Assembly: GCA_963978895.1 (NCBI GenBank)
Contig: OZ022241.1
Coordinates: 10,050,856-10,114,855 of the forward strand
Length of the DNA: 64,000 bases
Source: Erpobdella octoculata
Taxonomy: Eukaryota; Annelida; Clitellata; Hirudinida; Erpobdellidae
Direction: 5' to 3'
Position 1 is the first letter of the stretch. Every line of letters starts with the position of its first letter. Below the pieces are notes generated by a model that saw nothing but the letters and a program-made list of their open reading frames with translations, made no database searches and had not been told where the DNA came from. This document shows positions 1 through 10,061 of the stretch, piece after piece. A program made the translations under genes and the position numbers.

Positions 1-387
1 TGATCCTCGGGCCGAGTTCTATTAGAACCCAATACACATTTTCAGTTTCGACAACTTTTATTTTTCAATACTTTAAACCGCTATATCTCCGAAACGGAGC
101 GTCCTAGAAGAAAAAGGACCTCGGATTCGTGATCCTCGGGCCGAGTTTTATTAGAACCCAATACACATTTTCAGTTTTGATAACTTTTATTTTTCAAAAC
201 TTTAAACCGCTGTATCTCCGAAACGGAGCGTCCTAGAGCAAAAAGGACCTCGGATTCGTGATCCTCGGGCCAAGTTCTATTAGGATGTGTAACAATTTTT
301 CAATTTTGACAACTTTTATTTTTCAAAACTTTAAACCGCTGTATCTCCGAAACGGAGCGTCCTAGAGCAAAAAGGACCTCGGATTCG

Positions 388-1032
388 TGATCCTCGGGCC
401 GAGTTCTATTAGAACCCAATACACATTTTCAGTTTCGACAACTTTTTTTTTTCAATACTTTAAACCGCTATATCTCCGAAACGGAGCGTCCCAGAAGAAA
501 AAGGACCTCGGATTCGTGATCCTCGGGCCGAGTTCTATTAGAACCCAATACACATTTTCAGTTTTGACAACTTTTATTTTTCAAAACTTTAAACCGCTGT
601 ATCTCAGAAACGGAGCGTCCTAGAGCAAAAAGGACCTCGGATTCGTGATACTCGGGCCAAGTTCTATTAGAACCCAATACACATTTTCAGTTTCGACAAC
701 TTTTATTTTTCAATACTTTAAACCGCTGTATCTCCGAAACGGAGCGTCCTAGAAGAAAAAGGACCTCGGATTCGTGATCCTCGGGCCGAGTTCTATTAGA
801 ACCCAATACACATTTTCAGTTTCGACAACTTTTATTTTTCAAAACTTTAAACCGCTGTATCTCCGAAACGGAGCGTCCTAGAGCAAAAAGGACCTCGGAT
901 TCGTGATACTCGGGTCGAGTTCTATTAGGATGTGTAACAATTTTTCAGTTTTGATAACTTTTATTTTTCAAAACTTTAAACCGCTGTATCTCCGAAACGG
1001 AGCGTCCTAGAGCAAAAAGGACCTCGGATTCG
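388..1032 (+). repeat. Five-monomer block, copied at 9417-10061
   Basis: Monomers at 388, 517, 646, 775 and 904 reappear in the same order at 9417, 9546, 9675, 9804 and 9933. Both copies share the T10 tract, the rare 'cccagaag' change (near 490 and 9519), the 'tctcag' form and the ACT-box/'ccaag' form. A partial third copy lies at 8256-8642. Small differences (gttct/gtact at 388/9417, gggtcgag/gggccgag at 904/9933) show mutation since duplication. Confidence 0.85.
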
Positions 1033-1682
1033 TGATAATCGGGTCGAGTTCTATTAGAACCCAATACACATTTTCAGTTTCGACAACTTTTATTTTTCAA
1101 AACTTTAAACCGCTGTATCTCCGAAACGGAGCGTCCTAGAGCAAAAAGGACCTCGGATTCGTGATAATCGGGCCGAGTTTTATTAGAACCCAATACACAT
1201 TTTCAGTTTCGACAACTTTTTTTTTTCAAAACTTTAAACCGCTGTATCTCCGAAACGGAGCGTCCTAGAGCAAAAAGGACCTCGGATTCGTGATCCTCGG
1301 GCCGAGTTCTATTAGAACCCAATACACATTTTCAGTTTCGACAACTTTTATTTTTCAATACTTTAAACCGCTATATCTCCGAAACGGAGCGTCCTAGAGC
1401 AAAAAGGACCTCGGATTCGTGATACTCGGGCCGAGTTCTATTAGAACCCAATACACATTTTCAGTTTCGACAACTTTTATTTTTCAATACTTTAAACCGC
1501 TATATCTCCGAAACGGAGCGTCCTAGAAGAAAAAGGACCTCGGATTCGTGATCCTCGGGCCGAGTCCTATTAGAACCCAATACACATTTTCAGTTTCGTC
1601 AACTTTTATTTTTCAAAACTTTAAACCGCTGTATCTCAGAAACGGAGCGTCCTAGAGCAAAAAGGACCTCGGATTCGTGATC

Positions 1683-1705
1683 CTCGGGCCGAGTTCTATT
1701 AGAAC
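1683..1705. other. Overlapping dyads CTCGG-g-CCGAG and GTTCT-att-AGAAC (example)
   Basis: Two perfect 5-bp inverted repeats sharing one G: offsets 5-15 and 15-27 of the type A monomer. The left one overlaps the CGGG end of the CENP-B-like box. Type B monomers lose the right one (AGGAT), and 'ccaag' forms lose the left one's symmetry. AAT/ACT box-plus copies shorten the left dyad to four or five base pairs, so box and dyad trade off. Confidence 0.8.
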
Positions 1706-1763
1706 CCAATACACATTTTCAGTTTCGACAACTTTTATTTTTCAAAACTTTAAACCGCTGTAT

Positions 1764-1776
1764 CTCCGAAACGGAG
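1764..1776. other. Conserved dyad CTCCG-aaa-CGGAG (example)
   Basis: A perfect 5-bp inverted repeat around AAA at monomer offsets 86-98, present in the large majority of copies. Recurrent departures are subfamily marks: 'ctcag' (for example 517, 1549), 'ctccaaaac' (8514, 26535) and 'ctccaacac' (31953, 32985, 34791). A one-off 'cggacc' occurs near 18818. It could be a protein-binding palindrome or extrude a small hairpin; the sequence shows only the symmetry. Confidence 0.85.
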
Positions 1777-1777
1777 C

Positions 1778-1796
1778 GTCCTAGAGCAAAAAGGAC
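1778..1796. other. Conserved dyad GTCCT-9 nt-AGGAC (example)
   Basis: Inverted repeat with 5-bp arms and a 9-nt loop (agagcaaaa, or agaagaaaa in a subfamily) at monomer offsets 100-118, one base after the CTCCG dyad. The two together make a 33-bp G+C-rich segment with two adjacent potential hairpins. The 56-bp deletion in the shortened monomers removes exactly this region and its flanks. Confidence 0.8.
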
Positions 1797-1935
1797 CTCG
1801 GATTCGTGATAATCGGGCCGAGTTTTATTAGAACCCAATACACATTTTCAGTTTCGACAACTTTTTTTTTTCAAAACTTTAAACCGCTGTATCTCCGAAA
1901 CGGAGCGTCCTAGAGCAAAAAGGACCTCGGATTCG

Positions 1936-3354
1936 TGATCCTCGGGCCGAGTTCTATTAGAACCCAATACACATTTTCAGTTTCGACAACTTTTATTTTT
2001 CAATACTTTAAACCGCTATATCTCCGAAACGGAGCGTCCTAGAGCAAAAAGGACCTCGGATTCGTGATACTCGGGCCGAGTTCTATTAGAACCCAATACA
2101 CATTTTCAGTTTCGACAACTTTTATTTTTCAATACTTTAAACCGCTATATCTCCGAAACGGAGCGTCCTAGAAGAAAAAGGACCTCGGATTCGTGATCCT
2201 CGGGCCGAGTCCTATTAGAACCCAATACACATTTTCAGTTTCGTCAACTTTTATTTTTCAAAACTTTAAACCGCTGTATCTCAGAAACGGAGCGTCCTAG
2301 AGCAAAAAGGACCTCGGATTCGTGATCCTCGGGCCGAGTTCTATTAGAACCCAATACACATTTTCAGTTTCGACAACTTTTATTTTTTAAAACTTTAAAC
2401 CGCTGTATCTCCGAAACGGAGCGTCCTAGAGCAAAAAGGACCTCGGATTCGTGATCCTCGGGCCAAGTTCTATTAGGATGTGTAACAATTTTTCAGTTTT
2501 GACAACTTTTATTTTTCAAAACTTTAAACCGCTGTATCTCCGAAACGGAGCGTCCTAGAGCAAAAAGGACCTCGGATTCGTGATCCTCGGGCCGAGTTCT
2601 ATTAGAACCCAATACACATTTTCAGTTTCGACAACTTTTTTTTTTCAAAACTTTAAACCGCTGTATCTCCGAAACGGAGCGTCCTAGAGCAAAAAGGACC
2701 TCGGATTCGTGATCCTCGGGCCGAGTTCTATTAGAACCCAATACACATTTTCAGTTTCGACAACTTTTATTTTTCAATACTTTAAACCGCTATATCTCCG
2801 AAACGGAGCGTCCTAGAGCAAAAAGGACCTCGGATTCGTGATACTCGGGCCGAGTTCTATTAGAACCCAATACACATTTTCAGTTTCGACAACTTTTATT
2901 TTTCAATACTTTAAACCGCTATATCTCCGAAACGGAGCGTCCTAGAAGAAAAAGGACCTCGGATTCGTGATCCTCGGGCCGAGTCCTATTAGAACCCAAT
3001 ACACATTTTCAGTTTCGTCAACTTTTATTTTTCAAAACTTTAAACCGCTGTATCTCAGAAACGGAGCGTCCTAGAGCAAAAAGGACCTCGGATTCGTGAT
3101 CCTCGGGCCGAGTTCTATTAGAACCCAATACACATTTTCAGTTTCGACAACTTTTATTTTTTAAAACTTTAAACCGCTGTATCTCCGAAACGGAGCGTCC
3201 TAGAGCAAAAAGGACCTCGGATTCGTGATCCTCGGGCCAAGTTCTATTAGGATGTGTAACAATTTTTCAGTTTTGACAACTTTTATTTTTCAAAACTTTA
3301 AACCGCTGTATCTCCGAAACGGAGCGTCCTAGAGCAAAAAGGACCTCGGATTCG
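1936..3354 (+). repeat. 6-mer higher-order repeat overlapping the 5-mer (774-bp shift)
   Basis: Monomers 1936, 2065, 2194, 2323 and 2452 recur at 2710, 2839, 2968, 3097 and 3226, spaced by one extra monomer at 2581. This overlaps the previous 5-mer pair, showing successive unequal exchanges with different register. Immediately after, 3355 and 3484 are an adjacent identical pair of 'tttcattttt' monomers. Confidence 0.85.
2452..2580 (+). repeat. Representative type B monomer
   Basis: Same length and same second half as type A, but the segment after 'attag' reads 'gatgtgtaacaattttt' and the next block reads 'cagttttgacaac' rather than 'cagtttcgacaac'. The change destroys the GTTCT-att-AGAAC dyad because AGAAC becomes AGGAT. 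Many type B copies carry 'gggccaag' instead of 'gggccgag', which also weakens the CTCGG-g-CCGAG dyad. Related forms are 'ggatttttaacaattttt' (for example 4258), 'ggtgtgtagc' (5934), 'gaatgtgtaac' (44598), 'ggttgtgttac' (47694) and the A-like 'gaacttaatacac' (35178). The concentration of difference in one ~25-bp segment on a shared backbone suggests gene conversion or recombination between two ancestral monomers. Confidence 0.9.
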
Positions 3355-4257
3355 TGATCCTCGGGCCGAGTTCTATTAGAACCCAATACACATTTTCATT
3401 TTTGACAACTTTTATTTTTCAAAACTTTAAACCGCTGTATCTCCGAAACGGAGCGTCCTAGAGCAAAAAGGACCTCGGATTCGTGATCCTCGGGCCGAGT
3501 TCTATTAGAACCCAATACACATTTTCATTTTTGACAACTTTTATTTTTCAAAACTTTAAACCGCTGTATCTCCGAAACGGAGCGTCCTAGAGCAAAAAGG
3601 ACCTCGGATTCGTGATAATCGGGCCGAGTTCTATTAGAACCCAATACACATTTTCAGTTTGGATAACTTTTATTTTTAAAAACTTTAAACCGCTGTATCT
3701 CCGAAACGGAGCGTCCTAGAGCAAAAAGGACCTCGGATTCGTGATCCTCGGGCCGAGTTCTATTAGAACCCAATACACATTTTCAGTTTCGACAACTTTT
3801 ATTTTTCAATACTTTAAACCGCTATATCTCCGAAACGGAGCGTCCTAGAAGAAAAAGGACCTCGGATTCGTGATCCTCGGGCCGAGTTTTATTAGAACCC
3901 AATACACATTTTCAGTTTCGACAACTTTTATTTTTCAATACTTTAAACCGCTGTATCTCCGAAACGGAGCGTCCTAGAAGAAAAAGGACCTCGGATTCGT
4001 GATCCTCGGGCCGAGTTCTATTAGAACCCAATACACATTTTCAGTTTCGACAACTTTTATTTTTCAAAACTTTAAACCGCTGTATCTCCGAAACGGAGCG
4101 TCCTAGAGCAAAAAGGACCTCGGATTCGTGATACTCGGGCCGAGTTCTATTAGGATGTGTAACAATTTTTCAGTTTTGATAACTTTTATTTTTCAAAACT
4201 TTAAACCGCTGTATCTCCGAAACGGAGCGTCCTAGAGCAAAAAGGACCTCAGATTCG

Positions 4258-5030
4258 TGATCCTCGGGCCGAGTTCTATTAGGATTTTTAACAATTTTTC
4301 AGTTTTGACAACTTTTATTTTTCAAAACTTTAAACCGCTGTATCTCCGAAACGGAGCGTCCTAGAGCAAAAAGGACCTCGGATTCGTGATAATCGGGCCG
4401 TGTTCTATTAGAACCGAATACACATTTTCAGTTTCGACAACTTTTATTTTTCAAAACTTTAAATCGCTGTATCTCCGAAACGGAGCGTCCTAGAGCAAAA
4501 AGGACCTCGGATACGTGATCCTCGGGCCAAGTTCTATTAGGATGTGTAACAATTTTTGAGTTTTGACAACTTTTATTTTTCAAAACTTTAAAACGCTGTA
4601 TCTCCGAAACGGAGCGTCCTAGAGCAAAAAGGACCTCGGATTCGTGATCCTCGGGCCGAGTTTTATTAGTATGTGTAACAATTTTTGAATTTTGACAACT
4701 TTTATTTTTCAAAATTTTAAACCGCTGTATCTCCGAAACGGAGCGTCCTAGAGCAAAAAGGACCTCGGATTCGTGATAATCGGGTCGAGTTCTATTAGAA
4801 CCCAATACACATTTTCAGTTTCGACAACTTTTATTTTTCAAAACTTTAAACCGCTGTATCTCCGAAACGGAGCGTCCTAGAGCAAAAAGGACCTCGGATT
4901 CGTGATAATCGGGCCGAGTTTTATTAGAACCCAATACACATTTTCAGTTTCGACAATTTTTTTTTTCAAAACTTTAAACCGCTGTATCTCCGAAACGGAG
5001 CGTCCTAGAGCAAAAAGGACCTCGGATTCG
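4258..5030 (+). repeat. Six-monomer block, copied at 11868-12640
   Basis: The order 'ggatttttaac' / 'ccgtgttct...aaccgaat' / 'gagttttgac' type B / 'gtatgtgtaac...gaattttgac' / AAT-gtcgag / AAT-T10 is shared, 7,610 bp apart. The first copy has lost one C before its T tract near 4957; the second has lost one T near 11905. Parts of the block also seed the 2008-bp unit further right. Confidence 0.85.
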
Positions 5031-5159
5031 TGATCCTCGGGCCGAGTTCTATTAGAACCCAATACACATTTTCAGTTTCGACAACTTTTATTTTTCAATA
5101 CTTTAAACCGCTATATCTCCGAAACGGAGCGTCCTAGAGCAAAAAGGACCTCGGATTCG

Positions 5160-6449
5160 TGATACTCGGGCCGAGTTCTATTAGAACCCAATACACATTT
5201 TCAGTTTCGACAACTTTTATTTTTCAATACTTTAAACCGCTATATCTCCGAAACGGAGCGTCCTAGAAGAAAAAGGACCTCGGATTCGTGATCCTCGGGC
5301 CGAGTCCTATTAGAACCCAATACACATTTTCAGTTTCGTCAACTTTTATTTTTCAAAACTTTAAACCGCTGTATCTCAGAAACGGAGCGTCCTAGAGCAA
5401 AAAGGACCTCGGATTCGTGATCCTCGGGCCGAGTTCTATTAGAACCCAATACACATTTTCAGTTTCGACAACTTTTTTTTTTCAATACCATAAACCGCTA
5501 TATCTCCGAAACGGAGCGTCCTAGAAGAAAAAGGACCTCGGATTCGTGATCCTCGGGCCGAGTTCTATTAGAACCCAATACACATTTTCAGTTTTGACAA
5601 CTTTTATTTTTCAAAACTTTAAACCGCTGTATCTCAGAAACGGAGCGTCCTAGAGCAAAAAGGACCTCGGATTCGTGATACTCGGGCCGAGTTCTATTAG
5701 AACCCAATACACATTTTCAGTTTCGACAACTTTTATTTTTCAATACTTTAAACCGCTGTATCTCCGAAACGGAGCGTCCTAGAGCAAAAAGGACCTCGGA
5801 TTCGTGATCCTCGGGCCAAGTTTTATTAGGATCTGTAGCAATTTTTCAGTTTTGACAACTTTTATTTTTCAAAATTTTAAACCGCTCTTTCTCCGAAACG
5901 GAGCGTCCTTAAGCAAAAAGGACCTCGGATTCGTGATCCTCGGGCCAAGTTCTATTAGGGTGTGTAGCAATTTTTCAGTTTTGACAACTTTTATTTTTCA
6001 AAACTTTAAACCGCTGTATCTCCGAAACGGAGCGTCCTAGAGCAAAAAGGACCTCGGATACGTGATCCTCGGGCCGAGTCCTATTAGAACCCAATACACA
6101 TTTTCAGTTTCGTCAACTTTTATTTTTCAAAACTTTAAACCGCTGTATCTCCGAAACGGAGCGTCCTAGAGCAAAAAGGACCTCGGATTCGTGATCCCCG
6201 GGCCGAGTTCTATTAGGATGTGTAACAATTTTTCAGTTTTGACAACTTTTATTTTTCAATAATTTAAACCGCTATATCTCCGAAACGGAGCGTCCTAGAA
6301 GAAAAAGGACCTCGGATTCGTGATCCTCGGGCCGATTTCTATTAGAACCCAATACACATTTTCAGTTTTGACAACTTTTATTTTTCAAAACTTTGAACCG
6401 CTGTATCTCAGAAACGGAGCGTCCTAGAGCAAAAAGGACCTCGGATTCG
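5160..6449 (+). repeat. Ten-monomer block, copied at 23181-24470
   Basis: Shifted by 18,021 bp, the two copies share rare variants: 'ggatctgtagc' with 'ccttaagc' (5805, 23826), 'gggtgtgtagc' (5934, 23955), 'caataattt' (6192, 24213) and 'ctttgaacc' (6321, 24342). Differences include 'caataccata' at 5418 and 'accactg' in the 23955 monomer. A 'tttggataac' monomer occurs in both surroundings at the same shift (7482, 25503). Confidence 0.88.
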
Positions 6450-9400
6450 TGATACTCGGGCCGAGTTCTATTAGAACCCAATACACATTTTCAGTTTCGA
6501 CAACTTTTATTTTTCAATACTTTAAACCGCTGTATCTCCGAAACGGAGCGTCCTAGAGCAAAAAGGACCTCGGATTCGTGATCCTCGGGCCAAGTTTTAT
6601 TAGGATGTGTAGCAATTTTTCAGTTTTAACAACTTTTATTTTTCAAAATTTTAAACCGCTCTTTCTCCGAAACGGAGCGTCCTAGAGCAAAAAGGACCTC
6701 GGATTCGTGATCCTCGGGCCAAGTTCTATTAGGGTGTGTAGCAATTTTTCAGTTTTGACAACTTTTATTTTTCAAAACTTTAAACCGCTGTATCTCCGAA
6801 ACGGAGCGTCCTAGAGCAAAAAGGACCTCGGATTCGTGATCCTCGGGCCGAGTCCTATTAGAACCCAATACACATTTTCAGTTTCGTCAACTTTTATTTT
6901 TCAAAACTTTAAACCGCTGTATCTCCGAAACGGAGCGTCCTAGAGCAAAAAGGACCTCGGATTCGTGATCCCCGGGCCGAGTTCTATTAGGATGTGTAAC
7001 AATTTTTCAGTTTTGAGAACTTTTATTTTTCAAAACTTTAAACCGCTCTTTCTCCGAAACGGAGCGTCCTAGAGCAAAAAGGACCTCGGATTCGTGATCC
7101 TCGGGCCAAGTTCTATTAGGGTGTGTAGCAATTTTTCAGTTTTGACAACTTTTATTTTTCAAAACTTTAAACCGCTGTATCTCCGAAACGGAGCGTCCTA
7201 GAGCAAAAAGGACCTCGGATTCGTGATCCTCGGGCCGAGTCCTATTAGAACCCAATACACATTTTCAGTTTCGTCAACTTTTATTTTTCAAAACTTTAAA
7301 CCGCTGTATCTCCGAAACGGAGCGTCCTAGAGCAAAAAGGACCTCGGATTCGTGATCCTCGGGCCGAGTCCTATTAGAACCCAATACACATTTTCAGTTT
7401 CGTCAACTTTTATTTTTCAAAACTTTAAACCGCTGTATCTCCGAAACGGAGCGTCCTAGAGCAAAAAGGACCTCGGATTCGTGATCCTCGGGCCGAGTTC
7501 TATTAGAACCCAATACACATTTTCAGTTTGGATAACTTTTATTTTTAAAAACTTTAAACCGCTGTATCTCCGAAACGGAGCGTCCTAGAGCAAAAAGGAC
7601 CTCGGATTCGTGATCCTCGGGCCGAGTTCTATTAGAACCCAATACACATTTTCAGTTTCGACAACTTTTATTTTTCAATACTTTAAACCGCTATATCTCC
7701 GAAACGGAGCGTCCTAGAAGAAAAAGGACCTCGGATTCGTGATCCTCGGGCCGAGTTTTATTAGAACCCAATACACATTTTCAGTTTTGATAACTTTTAT
7801 TTTTCAAAACTTTAAACCGCTGTATCTCCGAAACGGAGCGTCCTAGAGCAAAAAGGACCTCGGATTCGTGATCCTCGGGCCAAGTTTTATTAGGATGTGT
7901 AGCAATTTTTCAGTTTCGACAACTTTTATTTTTCAAAACTTTAAACCGCTGTATCTCCGAAACGGAGCGTCCTAGAGCAAAAAGGACATTGGATTCGTGA
8001 TCCTCGGGCCAAGTTCTATTAGGATGTGTAACAATTTTTCAGTTTTGATAACTTTTATTTTTTAAAACTTTAAACCGCTGTATCTCCGAAACGGAGCGTC
8101 CTAGAGCAAAAAGGACCTCAGATTCGTGATCCTCGGGCCGAGTTCTATTAGGATTTTTAACAATTTTTCAGTTTTGACAACTTTTATTTTTCAAAACTTT
8201 AAACCGCTGTATCTCAGAAACGGAGCGTCCTAGAGCAAAAAGGACCTCGGATTCGTGATACTCGGGCCAAGTTCTATTAGAACCCAATACACATTTTCAG
8301 TTTCGACAACTTTTATTTTTCAATACTTTAAACCGCTGTATCTCCGAAACGGAGCGTCCTAGAAGAAAAAGGACCTCGGATTCGTGATCCTCGGGCCGAG
8401 TTCTATTAGAACCCAATACACATTTTCAGTTTCGACAACTTTTATTTTTCAAAACTTTAAACCGCTGTATCTCCGAAACGGAGCGTCCTAGAGCAAAAAG
8501 GACCTCGGATTCGTGATACTCGGGCCGAGTTCTATTAGGATGTGTAACAATTTTTCAGTTTTGATAACTTTTATTTTTCAAAACTTTAAACCGCTGTATC
8601 TCCAAAACGGAGCGTCCTAGAGCAAAAAGGACCTCGGATTCGTGATCCTCGGGCCGAGTTCTATTAGAACCCAATACACATTTTCAGTTTCGACAACTTT
8701 TATTTTTCAAAACTTTAAACCGCTGTATCTCCGAAACGGAGCGTCCTAGAGCAAAAAGGACCTCGGATTCGTGATACTCGGGCCGAGTTCTATTAGGATG
8801 TGTAACAATTTTTCAGTTTTGACAACTTTTATTTTTCAAAACTTTAAACCGCTGTATCTCCGAAACGGAGCGTCCTAGAGCAAAAAGGACCTCGGATTCG
8901 TGATCCTCGGGCCGAGTTCTATTAGAACCCAATACACATTTTCATTTTTGACAACTTTTATTTTTCAAAACTTTAAACCGCTGTATCTCCGAAACGGAGC
9001 GTCCTAGAGCAAAAAGGACCTCGGATTCGTGATAATCGGGCCGAGTTCTATTAGAACCCAATACACATTTTCAGTTTCGACAACTTTTATTTTTCAAAAC
9101 TTTAAACCGCTGTATCTCCGAAACGGAGCGTCCTAGAGCAAAAAGGACCTCGGATTCGTGATCCTCGGGCCGAGTCCTATTAGAACCCAATACACATTTT
9201 CAGTTTTGACAACTTTTATTTTTCAAAACTTTAAACCGCTGTATCTCCGAAACGGAGCGTCCTAGAGCAAAAAGGACCTCAGATTCGTGATCCTCGGGCC
9301 GAGTCCTATTAGAACCCAATACACATTTTCAGTTTTGACAACTTTTATTTTTCAAAACTTTAAACCGCTGTATCTCCGAAACGGAGCGTCCTAGAGCAAA

Positions 9401-10061
9401 AAGGACCTCGGATTCGTGATCCTCGGGCCGAGTACTATTAGAACCCAATACACATTTTCAGTTTCGACAACTTTTTTTTTTCAATACTTTAAACCGCTAT
9501 ATCTCCGAAACGGAGCGTCCCAGAAGAAAAAGGACCTCGGATTCGTGATCCTCGGGCCGAGTTCTATTAGAACCCAATACACATTTTCAGTTTTGACAAC
9601 TTTTATTTTTCAAAACTTTAAACCGCTGTATCTCAGAAACGGAGCGTCCTAGAGCAAAAAGGACCTCGGATTCGTGATACTCGGGCCAAGTTCTATTAGA
9701 ACCCAATACACATTTTCAGTTTCGACAACTTTTATTTTTCAATACTTTAAACCGCTGTATCTCCGAAACGGAGCGTCCTAGAAGAAAAAGGACCTCGGAT
9801 TCGTGATCCTCGGGCCGAGTTCTATTAGAACCCAATACACATTTTCAGTTTCGACAACTTTTATTTTTCAAAACTTTAAACCGCTGTATCTCCGAAACGG
9901 AGCGTCCTAGAGCAAAAAGGACCTCGGATTCGTGATACTCGGGCCGAGTTCTATTAGGATGTGTAACAATTTTTCAGTTTTGATAACTTTTATTTTTCAA
10001 AACTTTAAACCGCTGTATCTCCAAAACGGAGCGTCCTAGAGCAAAAAGGACCTCGGATTCG

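Larger units (their letters stand above)
1678..1806 (+). repeat. Representative type A monomer
   Basis: This copy is close to the majority sequence. In order it holds: the right part of the CENP-B-box-like motif (1678-1689), the dyad CTCGG-g-CCGAG (1683-1693), the dyad GTTCT-att-AGAAC (1693-1705), the type A body 'aacccaatacacatttt', a weak dyad AGTT-tcgac-AACT (1721-1733), an A/T-tract segment (about 1732-1754), the dyad CTCCG-aaa-CGGAG (1764-1776), the dyad GTCCT-9 nt-AGGAC (1778-1796) and the TTCG that starts the next junction motif. G+C is 55 of 129, with 9 CpGs. Type A is the commoner class. Subtypes differ in 'caatac' versus 'caaaac', 'agaag' versus 'agagc', 'tctcag' versus 'tctccg', T10 versus TTTTATTTTT, and 'gtcctatt' versus 'gttctatt'. 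Confidence 0.95.
1162..2451 (+). repeat. 5-mer higher-order repeat, two tandem copies (645 bp each)
   Basis: Units 1162-1806 and 1807-2451 match monomer for monomer: AAT-box with T10; 'caatac' A; ACT-box 'agaag' A; 'gtcctatt/tcgtcaac/tctcag' A; plain A. The last monomer differs by 'tttttaaaac' in the second copy. Confidence 0.88.

Noticed and set aside
387..623. Plus-strand open frames of 78 codons at 387-623, 5804-6040, 9416-9652 and 23825-24061
   Set aside because: The usual TAG in 'tcctag' closes this frame every monomer. Here single changes ('tcccag' or 'tccttaag') remove one stop and join two monomers. No evidence of coding.
1693..1705. Heat-shock or steroid-receptor response element (GTTCT-att-AGAAC)
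   Set aside because: Heat-shock elements need TTC and GAA separated by two bases; here the gap is five. The steroid-receptor palindrome is AGAACAnnnTGTTCT, and this is the everted order. Only the symmetry is supported.
4428..4805. Minus-strand open frame of 125 codons with internal 43-residue repeats, and similar ones at 12166-12414, 13585-13911, 15593-15919, 19794-20120, 38187-38435, 39478-39726, 42575-42823 and 54186-54434
   Set aside because: A 129-bp period is 43 codons, so a frame that is open in one monomer runs into the next in phase. These frames stay open only where 'ttttgag' or 'ttttgaa' replaces the usual 'ttttcag', which otherwise gives a TGA stop. There is no distinct gene structure or codon signal. 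They are satellite by-products.
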